Assembly (NCBI RefSeq): GCF_001865245.1
Contig: NZ_MKXB01000088.1
Location: 1 to 38,836 of the forward strand
Direction: 5' to 3'
Source: Streptomyces sp. CC53
Lineage (GTDB): Bacteria > Actinomycetota > Actinomycetes > Streptomycetales > Streptomycetaceae
Length of the DNA: 38,836 bases
Below are positions 32,850 through 38,836 of this stretch, piece after piece. The position numbers and the translations under genes are program-made. How positions within the stretch are numbered: position 1 is the first letter of the stretch; the number at the start of each line of letters is the position of its first letter. Below the pieces are notes generated by a model, which worked only from the letters and a program-made list of their open reading frames with translations, was not told where the DNA came from and did no database searches.

Positions 32850-33784
32850 CAGACCAGGTCCTCCGTTCCGGCCCGGCGGATGTAGACCGTGACCATGATC
32901 AGCACGATGGCCATGAGGATGAACGACAGCGCGGCCGCCGTGGGGTAGTCGAGCACCCTCAGGAACTGCGACTGGATGACGTTGCCGATCATCTTGGTGT
33001 CCGTCGAGCCGAGCAGTTCGGCGTTGACGTAGTCGCCGCTCGCCGGGATGAAGGTGAGCAGCGTGCCGGAGACGACACCCGGCATGGACAGCGGGAAGGT
33101 GACCTTCCGGAAGGTCGTGGCGGGCGAGGCGTACAGGTCGTGGGCGGCTTCGTGGAGCCGCGGGTCGATGCGCTCCAGCGAGGTGTAGAGCGGCAGGATC
33201 ATGAACGGCAGGAAGTTGTACGTGAGGCCGCAGACGACGGCGAGCGGCGTGGCGAGCACGCGGTCGCCCTCGGTGAGGCCGAGCGCGCTCGTGACGTCGA
33301 GGACGTGCAGGGCGTCGAGCGCCCCGACCACCGCGCCGCCGTCGGCGAGGATCGTCTTCCAGGCCAGCGTGCGGATGAGGAAGCTGGTGAAGAACGGGGC
33401 GATGACGAGGACGAGCAGGAGGTGGCGCCAGCGTCCCGCGCGGAAGGCGATGAGGTACGCGAGCGGGTAGCCCAGCAGCAGGCACAGCAGGGTCGCGGTC
33501 CCGGCGTACAGCAGGGACTTCACGAACTGCGGGTAGTAGGCGCCGAGCGCGTCCGCGTACGTCTGGAAGTGCCAGGTGACGGTGAAGCCCTGCTCCAGGG
33601 AGCCGGTCTGGACGGACGTGGACGCCTGGTAGACGAGCGGCAGCGCGAAGAACACCAGCAGCCACAGGATGCCGGGGAGCAGCAGCCAGTACGGCACCAG
33701 CCGCTTGCGGGTGGACCGCTTGCGCACGGCGGGGGCGGCTGCGGGCGGCTTCGCCGCGGGCGGGGTCCGGGTGAGCGCGGTCAT
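32849..33784 (-). CDS. potB: Polyamine ABC transporter permease PotB-like
   Basis: The 311-residue permease carries a basic N-terminal tail (RKRSTRKR, about 21-28), six membrane helices starting LVPYWLLLPGILWLLVFF and the EAA loop (HEAAHDLYASPATTFRKV). IPASGDYVNAELLG is typical of PotB/PotH-type subunits. ATG 33784 overlaps the potA stop as ATGA, indicating translational coupling. The Ala/Pro-rich N-terminal 30 residues exceed the E. coli protein, as is common in Streptomyces. Confidence 0.93.
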   Translation of the reverse strand: MTALTRTPPAAKPPAAAPAVRKRSTRKRLVPYWLLLPGILWLLVFFALPLVYQASTSVQTGSLEQGFTVTWHFQTYADALGAYYPQFVKSLLYAGTATLLCLLLGYPLAYLIAFRAGRWRHLLLVLVIAPFFTSFLIRTLAWKTILADGGAVVGALDALHVLDVTSALGLTEGDRVLATPLAVVCGLTYNFLPFMILPLYTSLERIDPRLHEAAHDLYASPATTFRKVTFPLSMPGVVSGTLLTFIPASGDYVNAELLGSTDTKMIGNVIQSQFLRVLDYPTAAALSFILMAIVLIMVTVYIRRAGTEDLV

Positions 33785-34932
33785 GCGGTGCCCCCCACGG
33801 TCTCCACGCCGGCGGAGCGGTCCTGCGCGGCGTCGAGGCCGAAGCTGTGGGCGGGGTTCCAGTGCAGGACGACCTCCGCGCCGGGAACGAGCCGCGGGTC
33901 CCGCTCGATGTTCTGCTCGTACACCTGGAGGCCGCTGCCGGCGGGCCCGTCGACGACGTACTGGGTGGAGACGCCGATGAAGGAGGCGTCGGAGATGCGG
34001 CCGGTGACCTTGTTGCGTCCGGTCGGGACCGCGTCCGCGTCGTCGGCGTGCGCGAGCGTGATCTTCTCCGGGCGGATGCCGAGGAGCAGGGTCCCGCCGG
34101 TGGTGGTGGGGGCGGCGCACCGGCCGGCGGGGAGGCGCAGCGTGCTGCCGCCCGCGGTGACGGTGATGTCGTCGCCCGCTGCGGCGACTTCGGCCTCGAC
34201 GAGGTTGGAGGTGCCGAGGAAGTTCGCGACGAAGGTGGAGCGCGGGTTGTCGTAGAGCTCGGCGGGCGCGCCGAGCTGCTCGACGCGGCCTCCGTTCATC
34301 ACCGCGACCGTGTCGGCCATGGTCATGGCCTCCTCCTGGTCGTGGGTGACGTGGACGAAGGTGATGCCGACCTCGGTCTGGATGCGCTTGAGCTCCAGCT
34401 GCATCTGGCGGCGCAGTTTGAGGTCGAGGGCGCCGAGCGGCTCGTCGAGGAGGAGCACCTGGGGGTGGTTGATGAGGGCGCGGGCGACGGCGACGCGCTG
34501 CTGCTGGCCGCCGGACAGCTGGTGGGGCCGGTGCCTGGCCTTGTCGCCGAGCTGGACCAGCTCCAGCATCTCGTCGACCTGCTTCTTCACCGAGGTGATG
34601 CCGCGGCGGCGCAGGCCGAAGGCGATGTTCTCGGAGATGTCGAGGTGCGGGAAGAGCGCGTACGACTGGAAGACGGTGTTGACGGGCCGTTTGTGCGGGG
34701 GCAGGTCGGTGACGTCCCGGTCGCCGAGGTGGATGGTGCCGGTGGTGGGGTCCTCCAGGCCGGCGATCATGCGGAGGGTGGTGGTCTTGCCGCAGCCGGA
34801 GGCGCCGAGGAGGGCGAAGAAGGAGCCCTGGGGGACGGTGAGGTCGAGCGGGTGGACGGCGGAGAAGGAGCCGTAGGTCTTGCTGATGCCGGTGAGGCGG
34901 AGGTCGCCTCCGGCGTGGGTGTCGGTCGTCAT
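33781..34932 (-). CDS. potA: Polyamine ABC transporter ATP-binding protein PotA-like
   Basis: The 383-residue ATPase powers polyamine import from the cytoplasmic face. All ABC motifs are intact: Walker A GASGCGKT (43-50), Q-loop Gln89, signature LSGGQ (139-143), Walker B LLLLDEP (about 159-165), D-loop GALD (167-170) and H-loop His197. A C-terminal TOBE regulatory domain follows (about 285-380; [20 protein letters not shown]). ATG 34932 gives [21 protein letters not shown]; upstream open frame lacks a ribosome site. The substrate assignment rests on the adjacent PotD, PotB and PotC. Confidence 0.94.
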   Translation of the reverse strand: MTTDTHAGGDLRLTGISKTYGSFSAVHPLDLTVPQGSFFALLGASGCGKTTTLRMIAGLEDPTTGTIHLGDRDVTDLPPHKRPVNTVFQSYALFPHLDISENIAFGLRRRGITSVKKQVDEMLELVQLGDKARHRPHQLSGGQQQRVAVARALINHPQVLLLDEPLGALDLKLRRQMQLELKRIQTEVGITFVHVTHDQEEAMTMADTVAVMNGGRVEQLGAPAELYDNPRSTFVANFLGTSNLVEAEVAAAGDDITVTAGGSTLRLPAGRCAAPTTTGGTLLLGIRPEKITLAHADDADAVPTGRNKVTGRISDASFIGVSTQYVVDGPAGSGLQVYEQNIERDPRLVPGAEVVLHWNPAHSFGLDAAQDRSAGVETVGGTA

Positions 34933-34984
34933 GAGTCGTGGTCCCAGGTGTGAGGGCGGGCGCCGTTCAGGGCGGGGATCGGGT

Positions 34985-35005
34985 CCGGGGGCGGACGTCC
35001 CCCGG
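34985..35005 (-). other. Intercistronic hairpin between potD and potA
   Basis: CCGGGGG (34985-34991) pairs with CCCCCGG (34999-35005) over a 7-nt loop in the 123-bp gap after potD. It could attenuate transcription or protect the upstream mRNA, giving more binding protein than transporter. Function inferred from position only. Confidence 0.5.
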
Positions 35006-35055
35006 GCGGGCACGGCCGGTGCGTGCGGCACGGGCCTGTGCGGGCGGCGGCCCGC

Positions 35056-36303
35056 CTACGCTCCGATGAGCTTGGCGAACTTCTCCTCGTACGCCGTCTC
35101 CTCCTCGGTGCTGAGGGAGCGGAAGGCGTGCGACTTCGCGGCCATGGCCTTGTCCGGCAGGATCAGCGTGTTGGACGCCAGCTCGGGGTCGATCTTCGCC
35201 AGCTCCGGGCCCACGCCGTCGACGGGGCACACGTAGTTGATGTAGGCGGCGAGCTGCGCGGCGACCGGGAGCTCGTAGTAGTAGTCGATGAGCTTCTCGG
35301 CGTTGGTCTTGTGCCGGGCCTGCGCGGGGACCAGGAGGTTGTCGGTGGAGGTCATGTAGCCGGCGGCGGGGATGGCGAAGCGGATGTCCGGGTTGTCGAC
35401 CTGGAGCTGGATGAGGTCGCCGGCCCAGGCGAGGCACGCGGCGATGTCGCCCTTGCTGAGGTCGCCGGTGTAGTCGTTGCCGGTGAAGCGGCGGATCTGC
35501 TTGGTGTCGACGCCCTTCTGGAGGCGGCCGAGCGCGGCGTCGAAGTCGGCGTCGGTGACCTTGCCGGGGTCCTTTCCCATGTCGAGGAGGGTCATGCCGA
35601 CGGAGTCCCGCATCTCCTGGAGGAAGGCGACGCGGCCCTTGAGCTTCGGGTCGTCGAGGAGCTGGGTGACGGAGTCGACCTTGCGGCCGCCGGTCGCCTT
35701 GATGTTGTACGCGATGACGGTGGAGATGCCGGTCCAGGGGTACGAGTAGGCCCGGCCCGGGTCCCAGTCGGGGCGGCGGAACTGCGGCGCCAGGTGGGCG
35801 TAGGCGTGGGGGAGGTTGGCGGGGTCGAGCTTCTGGGCCCAGCCGAGGCGGATGATGCGGGCGGCGAGCCAGTCGGTGACGCAGACCAGGTCGCGGCCGG
35901 TGTCCTGGCCGGCGGCGAGCTGCGGCTTGATCTTGCCGAAGAACTCGACGTTGTCGTTGATGTCCTCGGTGTACTTGACCTTGATGCCGGTGCGCCGGGT
36001 GAACGCCTCCAGGGTGGGGCGGTGCTTCTCGTCGTCGCTGATGTCGATGTACTGGGTCCAGTTGGAGAAGGCGAGGGTCTTCTCCTCGGCCGAGTGGTCC
36101 GTGGACGAGGAACCCTGGCCCTCCCGCTTGGCGGGCGGGATGCCGCAGGCGCTCAGGGCCCCCAGGCCGCCGAGGGTGAGGGCGCCGACGCCCGAGGCCC
36201 GCAGCAGCGAGCGGCGGGTGAGGGAGGCCCTGCCGTTCGCCAGGCTCCGCCGCATCGCGGCGACCTGGGCCGCGGAGAGGCTGTCGGGCTCGTACTGCTC
36301 CAT
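35056..36303 (-). CDS. potD: Polyamine-binding lipoprotein PotD-like (Tat-type signal)
   Basis: The 415-residue solute-binding protein captures putrescine/spermidine outside the membrane and delivers it to PotBC. The long N-terminus has a twin-arginine motif (TRRSLLRA, Arg30-Arg31), a hydrophobic stretch and a lipobox LSAC with Cys53 as the lipidated residue, so it is probably a Tat-exported lipoprotein. The mature part has the spermidine-binding fold: LAFSNWTQYIDISDDE, WTGISTVIAYN, SKGDIAACLAWAGD and the conserved acidic residues of ligand pockets in this family. ATG 36303 has GAAAGG nine bases upstream. It follows the aldehyde dehydrogenase gene by 108 bp and precedes potA by 123 bp. Confidence 0.94.
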   Translation of the reverse strand: MEQYEPDSLSAAQVAAMRRSLANGRASLTRRSLLRASGVGALTLGGLGALSACGIPPAKREGQGSSSTDHSAEEKTLAFSNWTQYIDISDDEKHRPTLEAFTRRTGIKVKYTEDINDNVEFFGKIKPQLAAGQDTGRDLVCVTDWLAARIIRLGWAQKLDPANLPHAYAHLAPQFRRPDWDPGRAYSYPWTGISTVIAYNIKATGGRKVDSVTQLLDDPKLKGRVAFLQEMRDSVGMTLLDMGKDPGKVTDADFDAALGRLQKGVDTKQIRRFTGNDYTGDLSKGDIAACLAWAGDLIQLQVDNPDIRFAIPAAGYMTSTDNLLVPAQARHKTNAEKLIDYYYELPVAAQLAAYINYVCPVDGVGPELAKIDPELASNTLILPDKAMAAKSHAFRSLSTEEETAYEEKFAKLIGA

Positions 36304-36411
36304 GCGCTGTGCCTTTCGGGAGGGAGGGGTCGGGGCCGCTGGTCGGGCGGCGTCCCTGCGGGCTGTCGGTCCCCGTCCGCGCGGTGCCGGTGCGGTCCGT
36401 GAGGGTGCGGT

Positions 36412-37974
36412 CTAGCGGCCGCCGAAGACAGTGCGGTGCCAGTCCTTCCTCGCGACCGCGGTGTTGTCGAACATGACGTGCTTGACCTGGGTGTACTCCT
36501 CGAAGGAATACGGTGACATGTCCTTTCCGAAGCCGGAGGCCCGGTACCCGCCGTGCGGCATCTCGCTGATGATCGGGATGTGGTCGTTGATCCACACGCA
36601 GCCCGCCTTCAGTTCGCGGCTGGCGCGGCCGGCGCGGTACACGTCGCGGGTCCAGGCGGAGGCGGCGAGCCCGTAGGGCGTGTCGTCGGCGAGGGCGAGG
36701 CCCTCGTCGTCGGTGTCGAAGGGCAGCACGGCGAGGACGGGTCCGAAGACCTCGCTCTGCACGATCTCGCTGTCCTGGGCGGCCCCGGCGACCAGGGTCG
36801 GCGGGTAGTAGGCGCCGGCGGCGAGCTCACCGCCGGGGACCTCTCCCCCGGTCACGACGGTGGCGTACGCGCGGGCCCGGTCGACGAAGCCCGCGACGCG
36901 GTCGCGCTGGGCGCGGCTGACGAGCGGCCCGAGGTCGGTGCCCTCCGCGTACGGGTCGCCGAGCCGCACGGTCGCCATGAGGGCGGCGACCTGCTCCACG
37001 AACGCGTCGTACAGGGGCCGCTGGACGTAGGCGCGGGTGGCGGCGGTGCAGTCCTGGCCGGTGTTGATGAGCGCGCCCGCCACGGCGCCGTGGACGGCGG
37101 CCTCCAGGTCGGCGTCGTCGAAGACGACGAAGGGGGCCTTGCCGCCGAGTTCGAGGTGGAGGCGCTTGACCGTGGCGGTGGCCAGTTCGGCGACCCGCCG
37201 GCCGACGGCCGTGGAGCCGGTGAAGGAGGTCATGGCCACGTCGGGGTGCGAGACGAGGTGCTCGCCCGCGTCCCGTCCGGCGCCGGTGACGATGTTGACC
37301 ACCCCGTCGGGGATGCCCGCCTCGGTGGCCGCCTGGGCGAACATCAGCGAGGTCAGCGGCGTCAGCTCGGCGGGCTTGAGGACGATGGTGTTGCCGGCGG
37401 CGACCGCCGGGAGGATCTTCCACGCGGCCATCTGGAGGGGGTAGTTCCAGGGGGCGATGGACCCGACGACCCCGATGGGCTCCCGGCGGACGTACGAGGT
37501 GTGGTCCGCGCTGTACTCGCCGGCGGACTGGCCCTGGAGGTGGCGGGCGGCCCCGGCGAAGAAGGCGGTGTTGTCGACCGTGCCGGGGACGTCGAACTCC
37601 CGGGTCAGCCGGAGGGGCTTGCCGCACTGGAGGGACTCGGCGCGAGCGAGGTCCTCGGCCTGCTCGGCGAGGACGGCGGCGAACCGGTGCAGTGCGTCGG
37701 AGCGCTCGGCGGGGGTGGCACCCGCCCAGGCGGGGAACGCGTCACGTGCGGCGGCGACGGCGGCGTCCACGTCGGCGGTGCCGGCCAGCTCGTAGGTGAG
37801 GACCTCCCGCCCGGTGGCGGGGTCGGTCACCGTGTGGCTGCGGCCCGAGGTGCCGGAGCGCAGCCGCCCTCCGATGTACTGGGCACCCGGCGCGAACCGC
37901 TGCTGTACGGCGGCGGTGTCCTGCGCCTTGTCGGGTGTCTGTGCTGTCTGGGCTGTCCGGCAGCCGTTCCCCAT
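36412..37974 (-). CDS. Aldehyde dehydrogenase, probable gamma-aminobutyraldehyde dehydrogenase
   Basis: The 520-residue enzyme would oxidise 4-aminobutanal, from putrescine, to GABA with NAD(P). Catalytic Cys309 is in NTGQDC and general-base Glu275 in HLELGGKAPFV, 34 residues apart as in typical members; APWNYPLQMA, VLKPAELTPLT and SEVFGPVLAVLPFD complete the fold. It has a ~25-residue polar N-terminal extension. ATG 37974 is supported by GGAGAG six bases upstream. It is the first gene of the polyamine operon, behind a promoter overlapped by a 21-bp inverted repeat. The assignment to aminobutyraldehyde rests on the operon and on WINDHIPIISEMPHGG, which fits that subfamily; other amino-aldehydes are possible. 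Confidence 0.9.
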   Translation of the reverse strand: MGNGCRTAQTAQTPDKAQDTAAVQQRFAPGAQYIGGRLRSGTSGRSHTVTDPATGREVLTYELAGTADVDAAVAAARDAFPAWAGATPAERSDALHRFAAVLAEQAEDLARAESLQCGKPLRLTREFDVPGTVDNTAFFAGAARHLQGQSAGEYSADHTSYVRREPIGVVGSIAPWNYPLQMAAWKILPAVAAGNTIVLKPAELTPLTSLMFAQAATEAGIPDGVVNIVTGAGRDAGEHLVSHPDVAMTSFTGSTAVGRRVAELATATVKRLHLELGGKAPFVVFDDADLEAAVHGAVAGALINTGQDCTAATRAYVQRPLYDAFVEQVAALMATVRLGDPYAEGTDLGPLVSRAQRDRVAGFVDRARAYATVVTGGEVPGGELAAGAYYPPTLVAGAAQDSEIVQSEVFGPVLAVLPFDTDDEGLALADDTPYGLAASAWTRDVYRAGRASRELKAGCVWINDHIPIISEMPHGGYRASGFGKDMSPYSFEEYTQVKHVMFDNTAVARKDWHRTVFGGR

Positions 37975-38010
37975 GACGCTCTCCGTTGTCCCGGCCTGAA
38001 TTGAGTGCCG

Positions 38011-38039
38011 ATCCTGACAGAGGGAGCAGTCCTCAACAA
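38011..38039 (-). promoter_or_regulatory. Candidate promoter of the polyamine operon
   Basis: Minus strand: TTGTTG (38039-38034), a 17-bp spacer, CAGGAT (38016-38011). The leader would be about 30 nt. The -35 is one arm of the 21-bp inverted repeat at 38034-38054. Confidence 0.45.
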
Positions 38040-38054
38040 GGGATTCCGTTGTTG
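38034..38054. promoter_or_regulatory. 21-bp inverted repeat, candidate operator of the polyamine operon
   Basis: CAACAAGGGA-T-TCCGTTGTTG: nine of ten positions in each arm are complementary. It covers the predicted -35 of the operon, a position suited to repression, and lies in the divergent region shared with the NADAR gene. Confidence 0.55.
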
Positions 38055-38114
38055 CCTTTTGGTTACGCGACGGATTCGGTCGACCATGTGTCGGGTGCGG
38101 CAGAAAATTCCCGT

Positions 38115-38132
38115 ACGGACTGTCCGTGGCGG
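38115..38132. promoter_or_regulatory. Palindrome and 12-bp motif shared with the gabT upstream region
   Basis: ACGGAC-T-GTCCGT (38115-38127) is a perfect inverted repeat. The overlapping TGTCCGTGGCGG (38121-38132) is identical to 21849-21860 upstream of gabT. It lies 17 bp before the NADAR start and about 140 bp upstream of the polyamine operon's first gene. Confidence 0.4.
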
Positions 38133-38149
38133 GTGGGAGGCTGGCGTGC

Positions 38150-38710
38150 ATGGAACGCGTAGGTGAGCTGATCGAGCAGGTCAGCAGGGGTGAGCGGGTC
38201 AGGTTCCTGCACTTCTGGGGGCATCGCCCCCGGCAGGACGGCAGCATCGGCGCGCCCTGCCTCAGCCAGTGGTGGCCCTCGCCGTTCACCGTCGACGGGG
38301 TCCGGTACGCGACGGCGGAGCACTGGATGATGGCGGCCAAGGCCCGCCTCTTCGGTGACGCCGGGGCCGAGCAGGAGGCGGTCCGGGCGCCGAACCCGGC
38401 GCTGGCGAAGAAGGCCGGGCGTCTGGTGCGCGGCTTCGACGAAGGCGTGTGGAAGAAGGAGCGCTTCGGCATCGTGGTGGCCGGCAGCGTCCACAAGTTC
38501 GGCCAGCACGCGGAGCTGCGTGACTACCTGATGCGCACGGGCGACCGGGTACTGGTGGAGGCGAGCCCGGTGGACCGCATCTGGGGCATCGGGCTGGCCG
38601 CCGACGACGAGCGGGCCTCGGACCCGGCGCGCTGGCGGGGGCTGAACCTGCTGGGCTTCGCGCTGATGGAGGCCCGCGAGCAGCTCCGTACGGGGGTGGC
38701 GGCGCCGTAG
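38150..38710 (+). CDS. NADAR/YbiA-family N-glycosidase
   Basis: The 186-residue protein belongs to the NADAR (YbiA-like) superfamily, whose members hydrolyse N-glycosidic bonds, for example of damaged riboflavin precursors (YbiA) or ADP-ribose adducts. Conserved blocks are visible: RFLHFWGH (about 18-25), YATAEHWMMAAKARLFGD (53-70, with the likely catalytic Glu57), FDEGVWKKERFGIV and VEASPVDRIWGIGL. The length is typical. ATG 38150 has GGTGGGAGG upstream; an in-frame GTG at 38126 lies inside a palindrome and has no ribosome site. It is transcribed divergently from the polyamine operon. No DarT-like toxin gene is adjacent in the window, so a metabolite-repair role is the simpler reading. Cytoplasmic. 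Confidence 0.9.
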   Translation: MERVGELIEQVSRGERVRFLHFWGHRPRQDGSIGAPCLSQWWPSPFTVDGVRYATAEHWMMAAKARLFGDAGAEQEAVRAPNPALAKKAGRLVRGFDEGVWKKERFGIVVAGSVHKFGQHAELRDYLMRTGDRVLVEASPVDRIWGIGLAADDERASDPARWRGLNLLGFALMEAREQLRTGVAAP

Positions 38711-38729
38711 CCCCGCCCCCTGGAGTGCG

Positions 38730-38746
38730 GTCCGGGCGGCCCGGAC
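38730..38746 (+). terminator. Putative terminator after the NADAR gene
   Basis: GTCCGGG (38730-38736) pairs with CCCGGAC (38740-38746) over a 3-nt loop, 19 bases after the stop codon. The last 90 bases of the window show no further feature. Confidence 0.5.
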
Positions 38747-38836
38747 GGTGAGCGGCCCCGCCCGGAGCGGGCCCGGGCGGCCCGCCGGTGCGCACCCGCC
38801 GCGGGGCGGAGGCGGCGCGCGGCGGGCCTCAGCGGA

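Noticed and set aside
38150..38710. NADAR protein as the antitoxin of a DarT-type toxin system
   Set aside because: No toxin gene is adjacent in the window; the divergent neighbour is a metabolic operon. The sequence right of 38836 is not visible.

Overview
The window is chromosomal DNA from a high-G+C actinomycete, almost certainly Streptomyces. Codon third positions are nearly all G or C. The core-gene order (ferritin-like DUF4439 gene, proS, a DUF4081 GNAT gene, ispG, site-2 protease, dxr) is the actinobacterial arrangement, also known in mycobacteria. Accessory functions fit the genus: a secreted chitinase with a DasR-type operator, a PAS/PP2C phosphatase, a PucR-family regulator and a Tat lipoprotein. 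I see no rRNA, tRNA, CRISPR array, insertion sequence, integrase or phage gene.

Layout. 1-3141 (+): a truncated alanine-rich helical protein, a DUF4439 ferritin-like protein, a kinase-fold protein that has lost its catalytic residues, and a membrane-anchored SPFH protein. 3172-10766 (-): proS, two adjacent GNAT genes, ispG, the M50 protease gene and dxr, so two steps of the MEP isoprenoid pathway flank an intramembrane protease. 11477-18217 (-): a large acyl-CoA dehydrogenase, an aldehyde dehydrogenase, an EamA exporter with a probable leaderless promoter, and a PucR regulator. 18518-20953 (-): an orphan TraG/VirD4-like membrane ATPase. 21977-28408: gabT, a PAP2 phosphatase, a GH18 chitinase (-), a Streptomyces-type hypothetical with a glycine-rich tail (-) and a RimJ/RimL-like acetyltransferase. 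28421-30199 (-): a PAS/PP2C phosphatase. 30595-37974 (-): a polyamine operon of aldehyde dehydrogenase, potD, potA, potB, potC and a PuuB-like FAD oxidoreductase. 38150-38710 (+): a divergent NADAR/YbiA-type N-glycosidase.

How the genes fit together. PotABCD would import putrescine or spermidine. The FAD oxidoreductase and the operon's aldehyde dehydrogenase would convert the amine to GABA. GabT, about 10 kb away, would make succinate semialdehyde. The second aldehyde dehydrogenase (13589-15034) and the PucR regulator are plausible further parts of this route, but that is inference. A 12-bp motif is shared between the gabT upstream region and the polyamine/NADAR divergent region, and a 21-bp inverted repeat covers the predicted -35 of the polyamine operon.

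Three intergenic islands (10.8-11.5, 16.2-16.65 and 21.0-21.95 kb) hold GC-rich tandem and dispersed repeats, including a 60-bp direct repeat with 57 of 60 identical bases. I found no clearly new multi-gene system. The most unusual items are the pseudokinase, the orphan TraG-like ATPase, the repeat islands and the candidate polyamine operators.
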